Assembly: GCA_009780415.1 (NCBI GenBank)
Contig: WRAC01000014.1
Location: 1-53,791, forward strand
Origin: Defluviitaleaceae bacterium
Lineage (GTDB): Bacteria; Bacillota; Clostridia; Lachnospirales; WRAX01
Reading direction: 5' to 3'
DNA length: 53,791 nt
Position numbers and translations under genes: made by a program. Shown in pieces: positions 1 through 7,865 of the stretch; position 1 is the stretch's first letter, and every line of letters begins with the position of its first letter. Under the pieces are notes generated by a model. It ran no database searches and was not told the DNA's origin. It was given only the letters and a program-made list of their open reading frames with translations.

Positions 1-21
1 AAAGGTATGTTTTGCCAGTGC

Positions 22-54
22 CGGGCTTGCCGAAAATATATCTAAGCAAGCCCG
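22..54 (-). terminator. Hairpin overlapping the stop of the HD-domain gene
   Basis: A perfect 9-bp inverted repeat (CGGGCTTGC at 22-30, GCAAGCCCG at 46-54) encloses the stop codon of the leftward HD-domain gene in its loop. There is no clear U-tract after it on the minus strand, so it may be a weak terminator or an mRNA 3'-end stabiliser. Confidence 0.45.
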
Positions 55-602
55 ATTTCCCCTGCAACGGAACGCATTCCGAGGATTGTCTCGTCTATAA
101 GGTCTTTCAGCTCCATGCCCAGCATCTCCGCGCCTTTTTTGATTACCTCGCGGTTTACCCCGGCGGCAAAGCGGGCGTCCTTGAATTTCTTGTTAACAGA
201 GGAATATTCAAGATCCATCAGGCTTTTTGAAGGACGCATAAGGGCCGCGGCGTTGATGAGGCCGGTTAGCTCATCTATGGCGTAGAGTACTTTTTCCATG
301 CGCGAAATTGGCTCCACATCGCAGCAAAGACCCCAGCCGTGGCTGACAACGGCGCGGACGAAGTCTTTGTCAAGGCCTTCGTCTTCCATTAGTTCCGCCG
401 TTTTTTTACAATGCTGGTCGGGATACAACTCGTAGTCCAGGTCATGGAGAAGTCCCACCGCCGCCCAATATTCCGCGTCCTCATTGTATTTTTGAGCAAA
501 ATGGCGCATAACGCCCGAGACGGCGGCGGCGTGGTTTATCAAGCTTTCGTTTGAGTTGTATTTGCGGAGGATTTCGTGGGATTGCGGCATTGTTGGTATC
601 AT
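42..602 (-). CDS. HD-domain hydrolase (HDIG-type), 186 aa
   Basis: This is a predicted metal-dependent phosphohydrolase of the HD superfamily. The visible signature is H24 followed by the H53-D54 doublet in LLHDLDYE, and a later histidine in the VVSHGWG stretch; these are the metal ligands of the family. The substrate cannot be told from sequence. The reading frame is open further upstream, but the ATG at 602 is preceded by GGAGG at an 8-base spacing, so I start there rather than at upstream in-frame codons. It lies 45 bp downstream of the class II aldolase gene on the same strand and is probably cotranscribed with it. Small stand-alone HD proteins of this size are common in Clostridia and are usually annotated only as HD domain-containing. 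The fold assignment is firm; the function is unknown. Confidence 0.85.
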   Translation of the reverse strand: MIPTMPQSHEILRKYNSNESLINHAAAVSGVMRHFAQKYNEDAEYWAAVGLLHDLDYELYPDQHCKKTAELMEDEGLDKDFVRAVVSHGWGLCCDVEPISRMEKVLYAIDELTGLINAAALMRPSKSLMDLEYSSVNKKFKDARFAAGVNREVIKKGAEMLGMELKDLIDETILGMRSVAGEIGLA

Positions 603-647
603 TTGTACTGCCTCCAAAAACATTTTTAACCACAAAAAACACAGAAA

Positions 648-1604
648 TTAAATTCTGTTTGAAGAACCCAGGACATTGCGGATTTTGTGCTTTACAAGCT
701 CCTTGACGTTTGCGCGGGCGTAGGTCAGGTACTGGCGCGGGTCGAAATGGTCGGGCTTCATGTTGAAGTATTCGCGGATGCTGCCCGTCATTACCAGACG
801 CAGGTCGGAGTCTATATTTATTTTACACACCGCCATCGCGGCGGCTTGGCGCAGCATATCCTCTGGAATGCCGATAGCGTCGGGCATTTTACCGCCGTTG
901 TTATTTACCTTCACCACCCAGTCCTGCATCACCGACGACGCGCCGTGTAAAACGATTGGGAAATTGGGCAGGCGTCTCTGAATATCCTCAAGTATATCGA
1001 AGCGCAGGCGCGGCTCCTGGCCCGGCTTGAACTTGAACGCGCCGTGGCTTGTACCGATGGCGATAGCAAGGGAATCCACGCCGGTTTTTGTTACGAATTC
1101 CTCGACTTCGTTGGGATCGGTAAACTGGGCGTCCTCTTCGGCTACGTTAACCGCGTCCTCAATGCCGGAAAGTTTGCCCAGCTCGGCTTCGACGACTACA
1201 CCGCGTGCGTGGGCGTACTCAACGCATCTCTTTGTAAGTTCGATATTTTCTGCAAGCGAATAATGCGATCCGTCAATCATAACGCTGGAAAACCCGCCAT
1301 CCACGCAGCTTTTGATTTCCTCAAATGCCTGATCCGGGTTTAGGCCCGCGCCGCCGTGATCCAAGTGCAGGGCCATGTCCAGCCCCGTGTCCAGCATTGC
1401 GGCTTCCACAAGCTTTGTCAGGTATGTGGGCTTGGCGTATTTCCTTGCACCGGCCGAAACCTGCAAGATTACGGGCGATTTTTCCTCAAGCGCCGCTTCG
1501 GTTATGGCCTGCACTATCTCCATATTGTTTACGTTAAACGCGCCGATGGCGTATTTGCCCGCGTAAGCCTTTGCGAACATGTCCTTCGTTGTGACGAGTG
1601 CCAT
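648..1604 (-). CDS. fba: Class II fructose-1,6-bisphosphate aldolase
   Basis: This is a zinc-dependent aldolase of glycolysis and gluconeogenesis, interconverting fructose-1,6-bisphosphate with dihydroxyacetone phosphate and glyceraldehyde-3-phosphate in the cytoplasm. At 318 aa it is near the usual length of the family. Visible motifs are GAFNVNN near residue 21, the zinc/catalytic HLDHG at 80-84, VEAELGKLSG, IAIGTSHG (second zinc histidine), LHGASS and the phosphate-binding KINIDSD. An AGGAGGG ribosome site sits just upstream of the ATG. A sigma-A-like promoter lies about 35 bp farther up. A tagatose-1,6-bisphosphate aldolase is a close relative and cannot be fully excluded, but context and length favour Fba. 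A class III fructose-1,6-bisphosphatase (38624-40609) provides the opposing gluconeogenic step. Confidence 0.95.
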   Translation of the reverse strand: MALVTTKDMFAKAYAGKYAIGAFNVNNMEIVQAITEAALEEKSPVILQVSAGARKYAKPTYLTKLVEAAMLDTGLDMALHLDHGGAGLNPDQAFEEIKSCVDGGFSSVMIDGSHYSLAENIELTKRCVEYAHARGVVVEAELGKLSGIEDAVNVAEEDAQFTDPNEVEEFVTKTGVDSLAIAIGTSHGAFKFKPGQEPRLRFDILEDIQRRLPNFPIVLHGASSVMQDWVVKVNNNGGKMPDAIGIPEDMLRQAAAMAVCKINIDSDLRLVMTGSIREYFNMKPDHFDPRQYLTYARANVKELVKHKIRNVLGSSNRI

Positions 1605-1639
1605 TGAACACCCTCCTAAGGTTTATTTTTGTCTAAATA

Positions 1640-1668
1640 ATTATAATCTTTTATATTGATTTGCGCAA
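1640..1668 (-). promoter_or_regulatory. Sigma-A-type promoter for fba
   Basis: Read on the minus strand, TTGCGC (1668-1663) is followed by a 17-bp spacer and a perfect TATAAT (1645-1640). Transcription would start about 30 bp upstream of the aldolase start codon. The -35 element is imperfect. Confidence 0.6.
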
Positions 1669-1707
1669 GCAAAAAATGTATACTAAAACGGTGAAAGCTG
1701 GTGAAAT

Positions 1708-4119
1708 ATGCGACTTATTAGCATTTCTTTATTTATTCTTACCGTATTATTTCTCCCCTCCTGTCATACAGACGGAGAAGGTTATTATTTGGAATATACT
1801 TATGAAGCGGAAACACCCCTGCCTGAAGATATTGGCGTGGATATGCATGTTACGCGCGCTTTGGCGGCAAAGCAGCTTGCGTTTATCCATAGCGGCAGGA
1901 TTGCGATAAATTCAATGGAGCGCGAAATTACCTTTACCGATGTGGAGATGGAACATTGGCACAATCGCTATGTTAACGCCGTTTTTGCCATGGGGTTGAT
2001 GTCCGGCGCGGGGGATGTATTTATGCCGGACGCGCCGCTGACGTATTCGCAGGCGAGGTTTTTATTAAACCGTGTTTACGCCGATGACGATGAATTTGAA
2101 CACTATTTCGACCACACCGAACCTATTCCTTACTCTTATTGGACTGAATTGCTGCTGGACGCATTGGATAAAGCAAGCGGCGGCGATATTTGGGGGTTGT
2201 ATGGTATAAGCCGTATAAGCCTGATACCATTACAAACCGTTGAAAATGGCGTGTTTACGGACTGCGGGCCGTTTGGCTGTGCCGGAATAGATATAGCGCC
2301 TTATATCGACAAGCAGATCACCGCGTTGGTTAAAGACGATGAAATCCTTGCCCTGCTTGGTGTTGAGAGCGAAGCGCCTGTTATCCGGGGGGCTTATATA
2401 CAGGATATTTATGACGAAGCCATCGTCATTTTCGCGGGCGGCGCGATACGGGCATATGCCTGGTTAAATCCGCTCCCGGCGGGAAATGTGTGCGATATCA
2501 CAGTGTCACGCGGAACCGCCCTTGATGTAAAAATCCTCGAAACGGAGATTAGCGGCACGCTAAACCGCATAACGCCGGGGTTTACCGAGCTGCGCGATAT
2601 TGAGCTGCTGCCGAATGCCGCCGATGTCAGGGTTTACGATGTCTCCGAAAAAAATGTTGCGGGTGGGACGCCCGCGCTCCCAGTCCCGGTTTTGCGCGGT
2701 TTAGGAGACGTAATATCCGGAAGTGACGACGCCAGTTTCATTGTTGAAGACGGCGAAGTCCGCGCTGTTTTGATAAACCACATATCCGATCCGCGCACGG
2801 TGCGGGTTTTACTAAGCACTACGGGTTTCCGGGGTTATTTACACGAAAGCGTCAGCCTTACCAGCGACGTACCGTTCACTGTTTGGGCAAACGGCGACCC
2901 CTATGCCTACGCCGCCGGAGAGGTGTTCACCGCCGCGGTTTGGGAGAATTTACACATTTTTTCCGAATCCAAACCGCGCATTTACATAACGACGGATACA
3001 TATTACGGGCGCATAGAGCTTCTGAGTATTTTGCGAAACGGAGAGCACCCGCGCTATCGCGGGGTTTTGGAGATTTGTTTGGAGGCGGATGGACGTTTTA
3101 CCGTTGTTAATGAGTTAAATATTGAAGAATACTTATATTCCGTGGTTTCCAGCGATTCACTCCATACGCACGGCTTTGAGGCCGCTAAGGTGCAGGCCGT
3201 CACCGCGCGTTCCTATGCTTATACGCATTTCTTCGCCAACAGTTTCGGCGCGCTGGGTGCTAACTTCAACGATTCCGTTATCAGCCAGCTGTATAACAAC
3301 ATGCCCGAGAACACGCTGTCCGTGCGGGCTGTTAACGAAACGCGCGGTATGATGCTGAGCCACGCGGGGAATGTTATCGCGGGTAATTTTTTCAGCGCAT
3401 CGGCGGGCGTTACGGCAAATTCCGGCGAGGTTTGGCCGGATATGCTGACCGGCGCGTTCCCCGGCGAAACCTTACCCTATCTGCGTTCAACCGTTTTGCA
3501 TTCGGGAGGAAATTACGGCGATTTACGCAACGAATCAAACGCGGCCGCGTTTTTCCGCGATTGGAATGTGCAGTGCTGTGATTCAGGCTCCCCGTGGTTC
3601 CGCTGGTACGCCGAAATGACCGCCGCCGAGCTTACCGCCTCAATAAACGCCGCCTTGCCCACCCTCTACGCCGCTAACCCCGCGCTTATAAAAACATTGC
3701 AGCCGGACGGGTCTTTCCGCAGCCGCCCTATTGAGACAATCGGTGATTTGGTTAATATTGAGGCGCTTTCACGCGGTGAGGGCGGTAATGTTATGTCGAT
3801 GCAAATAACCGGCACCGAGGCCGTTATAACCGTTTACACCGAGTTGAACGTACGCCATCTGCTGAGGCCCGCGAGCGTAACCCGCCATATGGGCGGCGCC
3901 GCGGAAAATTTGACGATGATGCCTTCGGCGTTTTTTGCTATAGAGAAGCATGTGGACGAGTACGGCGGCATGTGGGCCGTGACCTTCCACGGCGGCGGTT
4001 TCGGTCATGGCGCCGGGATGAGCCAGAGCGGCGTAAGGGGCATGGCGGAGGCCGGATTCAACTTTGAGCAGATTTTGCGGAGATATTACAGAAGCGCGGT
4101 TATTGTGAAAAGGTGGTAG
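1708..4119 (+). CDS. SpoIID/LytB-domain lipoprotein with SLH-like N-terminus, 803 aa
   Basis: The protein starts with a lipoprotein signal peptide (hydrophobic core residues 3-16, lipobox-like LPSC with Cys19), so it is probably membrane-anchored outside the cell. Residues about 45-130 resemble an S-layer homology repeat region (FTDVEMEHW, AVFAMGLMSG, LTYSQARFLL). The C-terminal third is a SpoIID/LytB domain: NIEEYLYSVVSSD, AAKVQAVTARSYAY, GNFFSASAG and the terminal HGGGFGHGAGMSQSGVRGMA motif. In SpoIID and LytB this domain acts on peptidoglycan as a lytic transglycosylase or as an enhancer of an amidase. It is much longer than sporulation SpoIID (about 330 aa), so it is a vegetative or accessory relative rather than SpoIID itself. 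A dispersed palindromic repeat appears to be inserted in frame at 2657-2681, adding a GGTPALP-type peptide between domains. Confidence 0.85.
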   Translation: MRLISISLFILTVLFLPSCHTDGEGYYLEYTYEAETPLPEDIGVDMHVTRALAAKQLAFIHSGRIAINSMEREITFTDVEMEHWHNRYVNAVFAMGLMSGAGDVFMPDAPLTYSQARFLLNRVYADDDEFEHYFDHTEPIPYSYWTELLLDALDKASGGDIWGLYGISRISLIPLQTVENGVFTDCGPFGCAGIDIAPYIDKQITALVKDDEILALLGVESEAPVIRGAYIQDIYDEAIVIFAGGAIRAYAWLNPLPAGNVCDITVSRGTALDVKILETEISGTLNRITPGFTELRDIELLPNAADVRVYDVSEKNVAGGTPALPVPVLRGLGDVISGSDDASFIVEDGEVRAVLINHISDPRTVRVLLSTTGFRGYLHESVSLTSDVPFTVWANGDPYAYAAGEVFTAAVWENLHIFSESKPRIYITTDTYYGRIELLSILRNGEHPRYRGVLEICLEADGRFTVVNELNIEEYLYSVVSSDSLHTHGFEAAKVQAVTARSYAYTHFFANSFGALGANFNDSVISQLYNNMPENTLSVRAVNETRGMMLSHAGNVIAGNFFSASAGVTANSGEVWPDMLTGAFPGETLPYLRSTVLHSGGNYGDLRNESNAAAFFRDWNVQCCDSGSPWFRWYAEMTAAELTASINAALPTLYAANPALIKTLQPDGSFRSRPIETIGDLVNIEALSRGEGGNVMSMQITGTEAVITVYTELNVRHLLRPASVTRHMGGAAENLTMMPSAFFAIEKHVDEYGGMWAVTFHGGGFGHGAGMSQSGVRGMAEAGFNFEQILRRYYRSAVIVKRW
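2657..2681. repeat. REP-like GC-rich palindromic repeat inside a coding region
   Basis: A 25-bp GC-rich sequence whose reverse complement matches 22 of 25 bases of an intergenic copy at 51860-51884. It is translated in frame within the SpoIID-like gene as AGGTPALP. The core is a GCGGG/CCCGC palindrome, typical of repeats dispersed by a REP-like mechanism. Confidence 0.6.
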
Positions 4120-4130
4120 ACAATATTTTG

Positions 4131-4174
4131 GTTTTATAGTATTATTTAGTTTGTTTTATAGTATTATTTAGTTT
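4131..4174. repeat. Tandem 22-bp duplication upstream of rqcH
   Basis: Two exact tandem copies of a 22-bp AT-rich unit (4131-4152 and 4153-4174) are followed by a third partial copy. They fill the gap between the SpoIID-like gene and the rqcH start. Each unit contains a TATAGTATTAT-like string that could act as a -10 region, so the duplication may also duplicate a promoter element. That function is inference. Confidence 0.7.
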
Positions 4175-4201
4175 GTTTTATCAATTTTCAGGAGAAAATT
4201 C

Positions 4202-5962
4202 ATGGCCCTAGACGGAATCGCGATAGCGTATCTTGTCCGCGAACTGGACGCCGCATTAACCGGCGGTAAAATAGATAAAATCCACCAGCCCGAGCCGGAC
4301 GAGATAATTTTGGTAATAAGGAAAGACGTTAACCGCCGCCTGCTGCTGTCCGCCGGCGCACAGGCTCCGCGCGCCCATTTTACCGAAATCCCCAAGGATA
4401 ACCCCATGACCGCGCCGCTTTTTTGCATGGTGCTGCGCAAGCATCTGCTTGGCGGGCGGATTACCGGGATCACTCAGGGCGCGGGCTTCGAACGCGTTAT
4501 TAATTTCGATGTTGAAGCCGTAAGCGAGATGGGTGAAATATGCCAAAGACGCCTGATTATTGAGATTATGGGCAAGCACTCCAACATAATACTGCTGGGC
4601 GGCGGCGTAATTCTTGATTCCATAAAACGCGTAACACATGAAATGAGTTCCCTGCGCGAGGTCTTGCCGGGCAGAACTTATACGGAACCTCCGGCGCAAG
4701 ATAAAATTAACCCTGCCGCCGCGATGGACGATATGGAAATATTTACCACACGGCTGTTAAACAGCGGTGATACCGCGCCCAAAGCCCTTTCCGGCGGTTT
4801 TAACGGCATAAGCCCCGCCACCGCCAAAGAGATAACCCACCGCGCCGGTATTGATGCCGGCGCAATGGCTGATAAGCTTGAAAACGCTGAAGTTACACGG
4901 CTTTATAATGTTTTTGGAACGATTGTCACTGACGCGCTCTCAGGCAAATTCAACGGCGAGCTGGCGGAAAACGGCAAAGGGGCGGCGGTTGATTTCGCGC
5001 CCTATGAAATGACCGTGTATCCCAAAGAACTGCGGCGTGGCGCGGAAAATATGTCCCGGTTGCTGGAAGAATTTTACGGCGCCAAGGACCACGCACTGCG
5101 CATAAGCCAGAAATCACAGGATTTGCGCCGCCTTGTCGCGCAGAACATCGAACGTTGCGTGCGTAAATACGACGCGCATCAGCGGACGTCGCTTGAAATT
5201 GAGAATAGGGATATGAATAGGCTGAGCGGTGAACTTTTAACCGCAAATTTATATCAAATAACACCAGGCTTGCAAGAGGTAACGCTGCCCAATTATTACG
5301 ATGAAAACGGCGGCAACATCACAATCAAGCTGGATGCGAGACTTACCGCCGCCCAGAATGCCCAGCGATATTTCAAGCGTTATAACAAGGAAAAACGGGC
5401 GTTTGAGGCCCTTGGCCCGCAGATGGAGCAAAACGCCGAGGAATTGAAATATTTGGAAAGCGTGATGGAATCGCTGTCAAAGGCCGATAATCTGGCGGAG
5501 TTGAATGAAATCCGCGAGGAGCTTGCGGAAACGGGCTTCGCGCGGCGGAAAAACGTGAAAAAAGAAGCAAAACGGCCTGCCCAAGCCAGCCAGCCCGTCT
5601 CATACACCTCATCGGACGGTTTCACTATTCTGGTAGGCAAAAACAACCGCCAAAACGACGAGTTAACAATGAAAACCGCCAATCCCGGCGATATCTGGCT
5701 TCACGCGAAGGACATCCCCGGCTCTCATGTCATAATAAGAACGGAAAACGCCGGGGTTCCCGACAGTACGCTGGAAGAAGCGGCCTCCCTCGCCGCGTTT
5801 TACAGCAAGGCCGGGGCTTCGGCGCTTGTGCCGGTGGATTATACCCTAAGGAGGCATGTTAAAAAACCGGCGGGCGCAAAGCCCGGGATGGTTATTTATA
5901 CGCATCAGAAAACGGCTTTTGTGAAGCCCAGCGATAAGGTGAGTCATGAGAAACATATTTAA
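4202..5962 (+). CDS. rqcH: Rqc2/RqcH homologue (NFACT family), ribosome quality control
   Basis: RqcH binds 50S subunits that still carry stalled peptidyl-tRNA and directs C-terminal alanine tailing of the nascent chain for degradation. At 586 aa the length fits bacterial RqcH. The NFACT-N domain begins MALDGIAIAYLVREL. The position of the conserved D97-R98 pair of Bacillus RqcH is E97-R98 here (GFERVI), a conservative change. A central coiled-coil (about 370-440) precedes a lysine-rich linker and the NFACT-R domain (about 470-575) with GDIWLHAKDIPGSHVII. AGGAG stands upstream of the ATG. The last 17 bases overlap the next gene, which suggests translational coupling. Older annotations call this family fibronectin-binding protein A. 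Confidence 0.93.
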   Translation: MALDGIAIAYLVRELDAALTGGKIDKIHQPEPDEIILVIRKDVNRRLLLSAGAQAPRAHFTEIPKDNPMTAPLFCMVLRKHLLGGRITGITQGAGFERVINFDVEAVSEMGEICQRRLIIEIMGKHSNIILLGGGVILDSIKRVTHEMSSLREVLPGRTYTEPPAQDKINPAAAMDDMEIFTTRLLNSGDTAPKALSGGFNGISPATAKEITHRAGIDAGAMADKLENAEVTRLYNVFGTIVTDALSGKFNGELAENGKGAAVDFAPYEMTVYPKELRRGAENMSRLLEEFYGAKDHALRISQKSQDLRRLVAQNIERCVRKYDAHQRTSLEIENRDMNRLSGELLTANLYQITPGLQEVTLPNYYDENGGNITIKLDARLTAAQNAQRYFKRYNKEKRAFEALGPQMEQNAEELKYLESVMESLSKADNLAELNEIREELAETGFARRKNVKKEAKRPAQASQPVSYTSSDGFTILVGKNNRQNDELTMKTANPGDIWLHAKDIPGSHVIIRTENAGVPDSTLEEAASLAAFYSKAGASALVPVDYTLRRHVKKPAGAKPGMVIYTHQKTAFVKPSDKVSHEKHI

Positions 5963-6815
5963 GCAAATGCGCGTCCAGCAGTATATTAAGAATATCCTTG
6001 TTTTCCTGCCGCTGGTTTTTTCGCTGAACCTGTTCAACACCTCCAGTTTTATTCGTGCCGCGTTGATTTTTCTGGCTTTCTGCGCGGGATCCTCCGCGGT
6101 ATACATCATAAACGACATCGCCGACGCGCCCAGGGACAGGCTCCATCCGCGCAAAAAAAACCGCCCCATCGCCAGCGGCGCAATGAGCGTTCGCTTTGGT
6201 GTTGTTTTGGCGGCTTTCTGCTTTGTTTTTGCCGGTTTTACGGCGTTTTTTACCCATGTTCATGCCGGGGTTCTGCTTGTTGCCTACATCGCCGTAAACA
6301 TGCTGTATTCCTTTGTTTTAAAGCGTCTGGCACTGGTTGACGTGTTCTGCGTAATGACCGGGTTTTTGCTGCGGATAGCGGCGGGAGCGGCCTCGATAGG
6401 GGTTCCTGTTTCAAGCTGGCTGATGCTTACCATCATGTCGCTAAGCCTGTTCATGGGATTTGGCAAAAGGCGCGGCGAACTGAACGGCGTTCCCGGCGCG
6501 GCTGCCGCCACACGCAGGGTTCTGTCAAAATACAGCGCCGCGTTTCTGGACAAGGCAATGTATTTTACAATGACGCTAAGCGCCGCGTTTTACGCGCTTT
6601 GGGCCATAGACGGCGAAACCGCCGCAAAACTGGGCACGGAGAATTTGATTTGGACGACGCCGCTTGTAATCGCGGGATTGCTGCGGTATGCGCAGATTTT
6701 GGAATCCGCCGATTCCGACGGGGATCCCACCACGGTTTTGCTTACCGATTTGCCGCTGCTATGTATTGTGCCGGTATATGCGCTGGTTGTTGTGGGGATT
6801 GTTTATTTTGGGTAA
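5946..6815 (+). CDS. UbiA-family prenyltransferase, decaprenyl-phosphate phosphoribosyltransferase-like
   Basis: This is a multi-pass membrane enzyme of 289 aa with about eight hydrophobic segments. The first UbiA aspartate motif is clear as NDIADAPRD at residues 56-64 (NDxxDxxxD), followed by HPRKKNRPIASG, which binds the phosphate-bearing substrate. The second motif region is DSDGDPTTVLLTD near the C-terminus. The sequence resembles the subgroup that transfers 5-phosphoribosyl pyrophosphate to polyprenyl phosphate, or related prenyl transfers, better than menaquinone MenA. This subgroup call is from memory of family patterns. Its start lies within the end of rqcH (17-bp overlap). The end overlaps the convergent GNAT gene by 13 bp. 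Confidence 0.8.
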   Translation: MRNIFKQMRVQQYIKNILVFLPLVFSLNLFNTSSFIRAALIFLAFCAGSSAVYIINDIADAPRDRLHPRKKNRPIASGAMSVRFGVVLAAFCFVFAGFTAFFTHVHAGVLLVAYIAVNMLYSFVLKRLALVDVFCVMTGFLLRIAAGAASIGVPVSSWLMLTIMSLSLFMGFGKRRGELNGVPGAAAATRRVLSKYSAAFLDKAMYFTMTLSAAFYALWAIDGETAAKLGTENLIWTTPLVIAGLLRYAQILESADSDGDPTTVLLTDLPLLCIVPVYALVVVGIVYFG

Positions 6816-7384
6816 TCGGATTTGCAAACCGCGTAGCAGGCGACATCGACAAACCCTCCCAGCTTCGCCATATAATCGCATTGGCGGCTGATACCCTCGA
6901 ACGTCATGCCGGTTTTCTGCATTACGCGGCCCGACGCTGTGTTATCCGCGAAATGATGGGCGGCAATGCGGTTAAAACCCGCGTTGTTGAATAAATGCTT
7001 TATGACGGCGGCGACGGCTTCGCTTGTGATCCCTCGGTTCCAAAACCGGCGCCCTATGCACCAGCCAAGCTCGCAGCTCAGGTGCGCGGCCCTCATGTTC
7101 ACGACGGATGCCGTGCCGATCAGCTGCCCTGTTTCCTTAATCTCTATGCCCCACTGGTAAAAGTCCGGCTCCGAGTACTGACCTTCCCAGAGCGCCAGCC
7201 TCTCCTCGCTGGCCACGACGCCTTTATGCGCGTCCCACAGCATAAACTTCGTAACTTCCGGGTCATTTGCCCAGTTTTCAAACATCTGGGGCGCGTCGGA
7301 AACCGACATGCGGCGCAGGTTCAGCCGCTCCGTCTCCAGCGGGACGGTTCCCGTGTGGGAAAGTTTTGGACTGTCATTCATCAT
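6803..7384 (-). CDS. GNAT N-acetyltransferase, RimJ/RimL type, 193 aa
   Basis: The protein has the layout of GNAT acetyltransferases that use acetyl-CoA to modify amines or protein N-termini: ETERLNLRRMSVSDAPQMFENW at the start, then GTASVVNM, CELGWCIGRRFWNRGITSEAV (the acetyl-CoA-binding motif A region) and NTASGRVMQKTGMTFEG (motif B), close to the RimJ/RimL pattern. The substrate is unknown. Two adjacent ATG codons (7384 and 7381) overlap the stop codon of the upstream aspartate-rich gene (ends 7374), so translation is probably coupled to it. An extended frame to 7411 exists but would overlap farther and has no ribosome site. Confidence 0.85.
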   Translation of the reverse strand: MMNDSPKLSHTGTVPLETERLNLRRMSVSDAPQMFENWANDPEVTKFMLWDAHKGVVASEERLALWEGQYSEPDFYQWGIEIKETGQLIGTASVVNMRAAHLSCELGWCIGRRFWNRGITSEAVAAVIKHLFNNAGFNRIAAHHFADNTASGRVMQKTGMTFEGISRQCDYMAKLGGFVDVACYAVCKSDYPK

Positions 7385-7724
7385 CTTCGTCGTCCCCGGC
7401 GTTGTCCTCAAACTGCTTTAAGAAATCCATGTCGAATTCCTCGTCAAAATCTTCGTCGCCGTCCCCGATTATGAACCCGTCCAAAAAATCGTCATCATCA
7501 TCGTCATCGTCATCATCGTCATCATCGTCGAAATCATCCTCGTCATCGTCATCGTCGTCGTCAAAATCAAAATCAAAGTCGTCGTCTTCTTCTTCATCAA
7601 AATCATCATCGTCATCATCGTCGTCATCGTCGTCAAAATCGAAGATATCGTCATCTTCATCGTCTTCGTCAATATCATCCATATCGCCAAAATCTTCGAT
7701 ATCAAAAAAATCGTCGGAATTCAT
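7374..7724 (-). CDS. Extremely aspartate-rich low-complexity protein, 116 aa
   Basis: I do not recognise a family. About two thirds of residues are Asp or Glu, mostly in uninterrupted Asp runs broken by Phe, with short more ordinary ends (MNSDDFFDIEDFG at the start, DMDFLKQFEDNAG near the end). The net charge must be extremely negative and the chain is almost certainly disordered. It is a believable gene because GGAGG stands 6 bases before the ATG at 7724, a near-consensus promoter lies at 7754-7782, and its stop overlaps the start of the GNAT gene. A GTG three bases upstream is a less likely start. The DNA is a GAT/GAC trinucleotide tract, prone to length change by slippage. It could be a polyanion acting as a DNA or RNA mimic, a cation sink, or a chaperone-like tail; nothing visible decides. 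Confidence 0.7.
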   Translation of the reverse strand: MNSDDFFDIEDFGDMDDIDEDDEDDDIFDFDDDDDDDDDDDFDEEEDDDFDFDFDDDDDDDEDDFDDDDDDDDDDDDDDFLDGFIIGDGDEDFDEEFDMDFLKQFEDNAGDDEDDE

Positions 7725-7753
7725 CACGTACCTCCATGCAAGTGTTTTAACAT

Positions 7754-7782
7754 ATTATACAGCTACCATTTATTGTTTTCAA
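7754..7782 (-). promoter_or_regulatory. Sigma-A-type promoter for the Asp-rich gene and GNAT
   Basis: On the minus strand TTGAAA (7782-7777), a 17-bp spacer and a perfect TATAAT (7759-7754) precede the Asp-rich gene by about 30 bp. Together with the ribosome site this argues that the low-complexity frame is expressed. Confidence 0.7.
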
Positions 7783-7815
7783 GCCTATAATTAATTTTCG
7801 GAACTAAAATTGATT

Positions 7816-7827
7816 ATAAACGTTTAT
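7816..7827. promoter_or_regulatory. 12-bp palindrome upstream of the anti-sigma gene
   Basis: ATAAACGTTTAT is a perfect palindrome in the AT-rich divergent space between the Asp-rich gene and the zinc-finger protein gene. It could be an operator. No convincing ECF-type promoter is visible next to it. Confidence 0.3.
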
Positions 7828-7865
7828 TAAGTAAATATTAACTTTTTGTTAAGGAACGATGTATT

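Noticed and set aside
1708-4119. Calling the 803-aa protein sporulation SpoIID
   Set aside because: It is more than twice the normal length, is a lipoprotein with an SLH-like lead, and lacks sporulation neighbours; only the domain is shared.
7267-7794. A 175-aa frame on the plus strand with long Ser runs
   Set aside because: It is the reverse reading of the GAT/GAC tract of the Asp-rich gene. It has no ribosome site, while the opposite strand has promoter and ribosome site.
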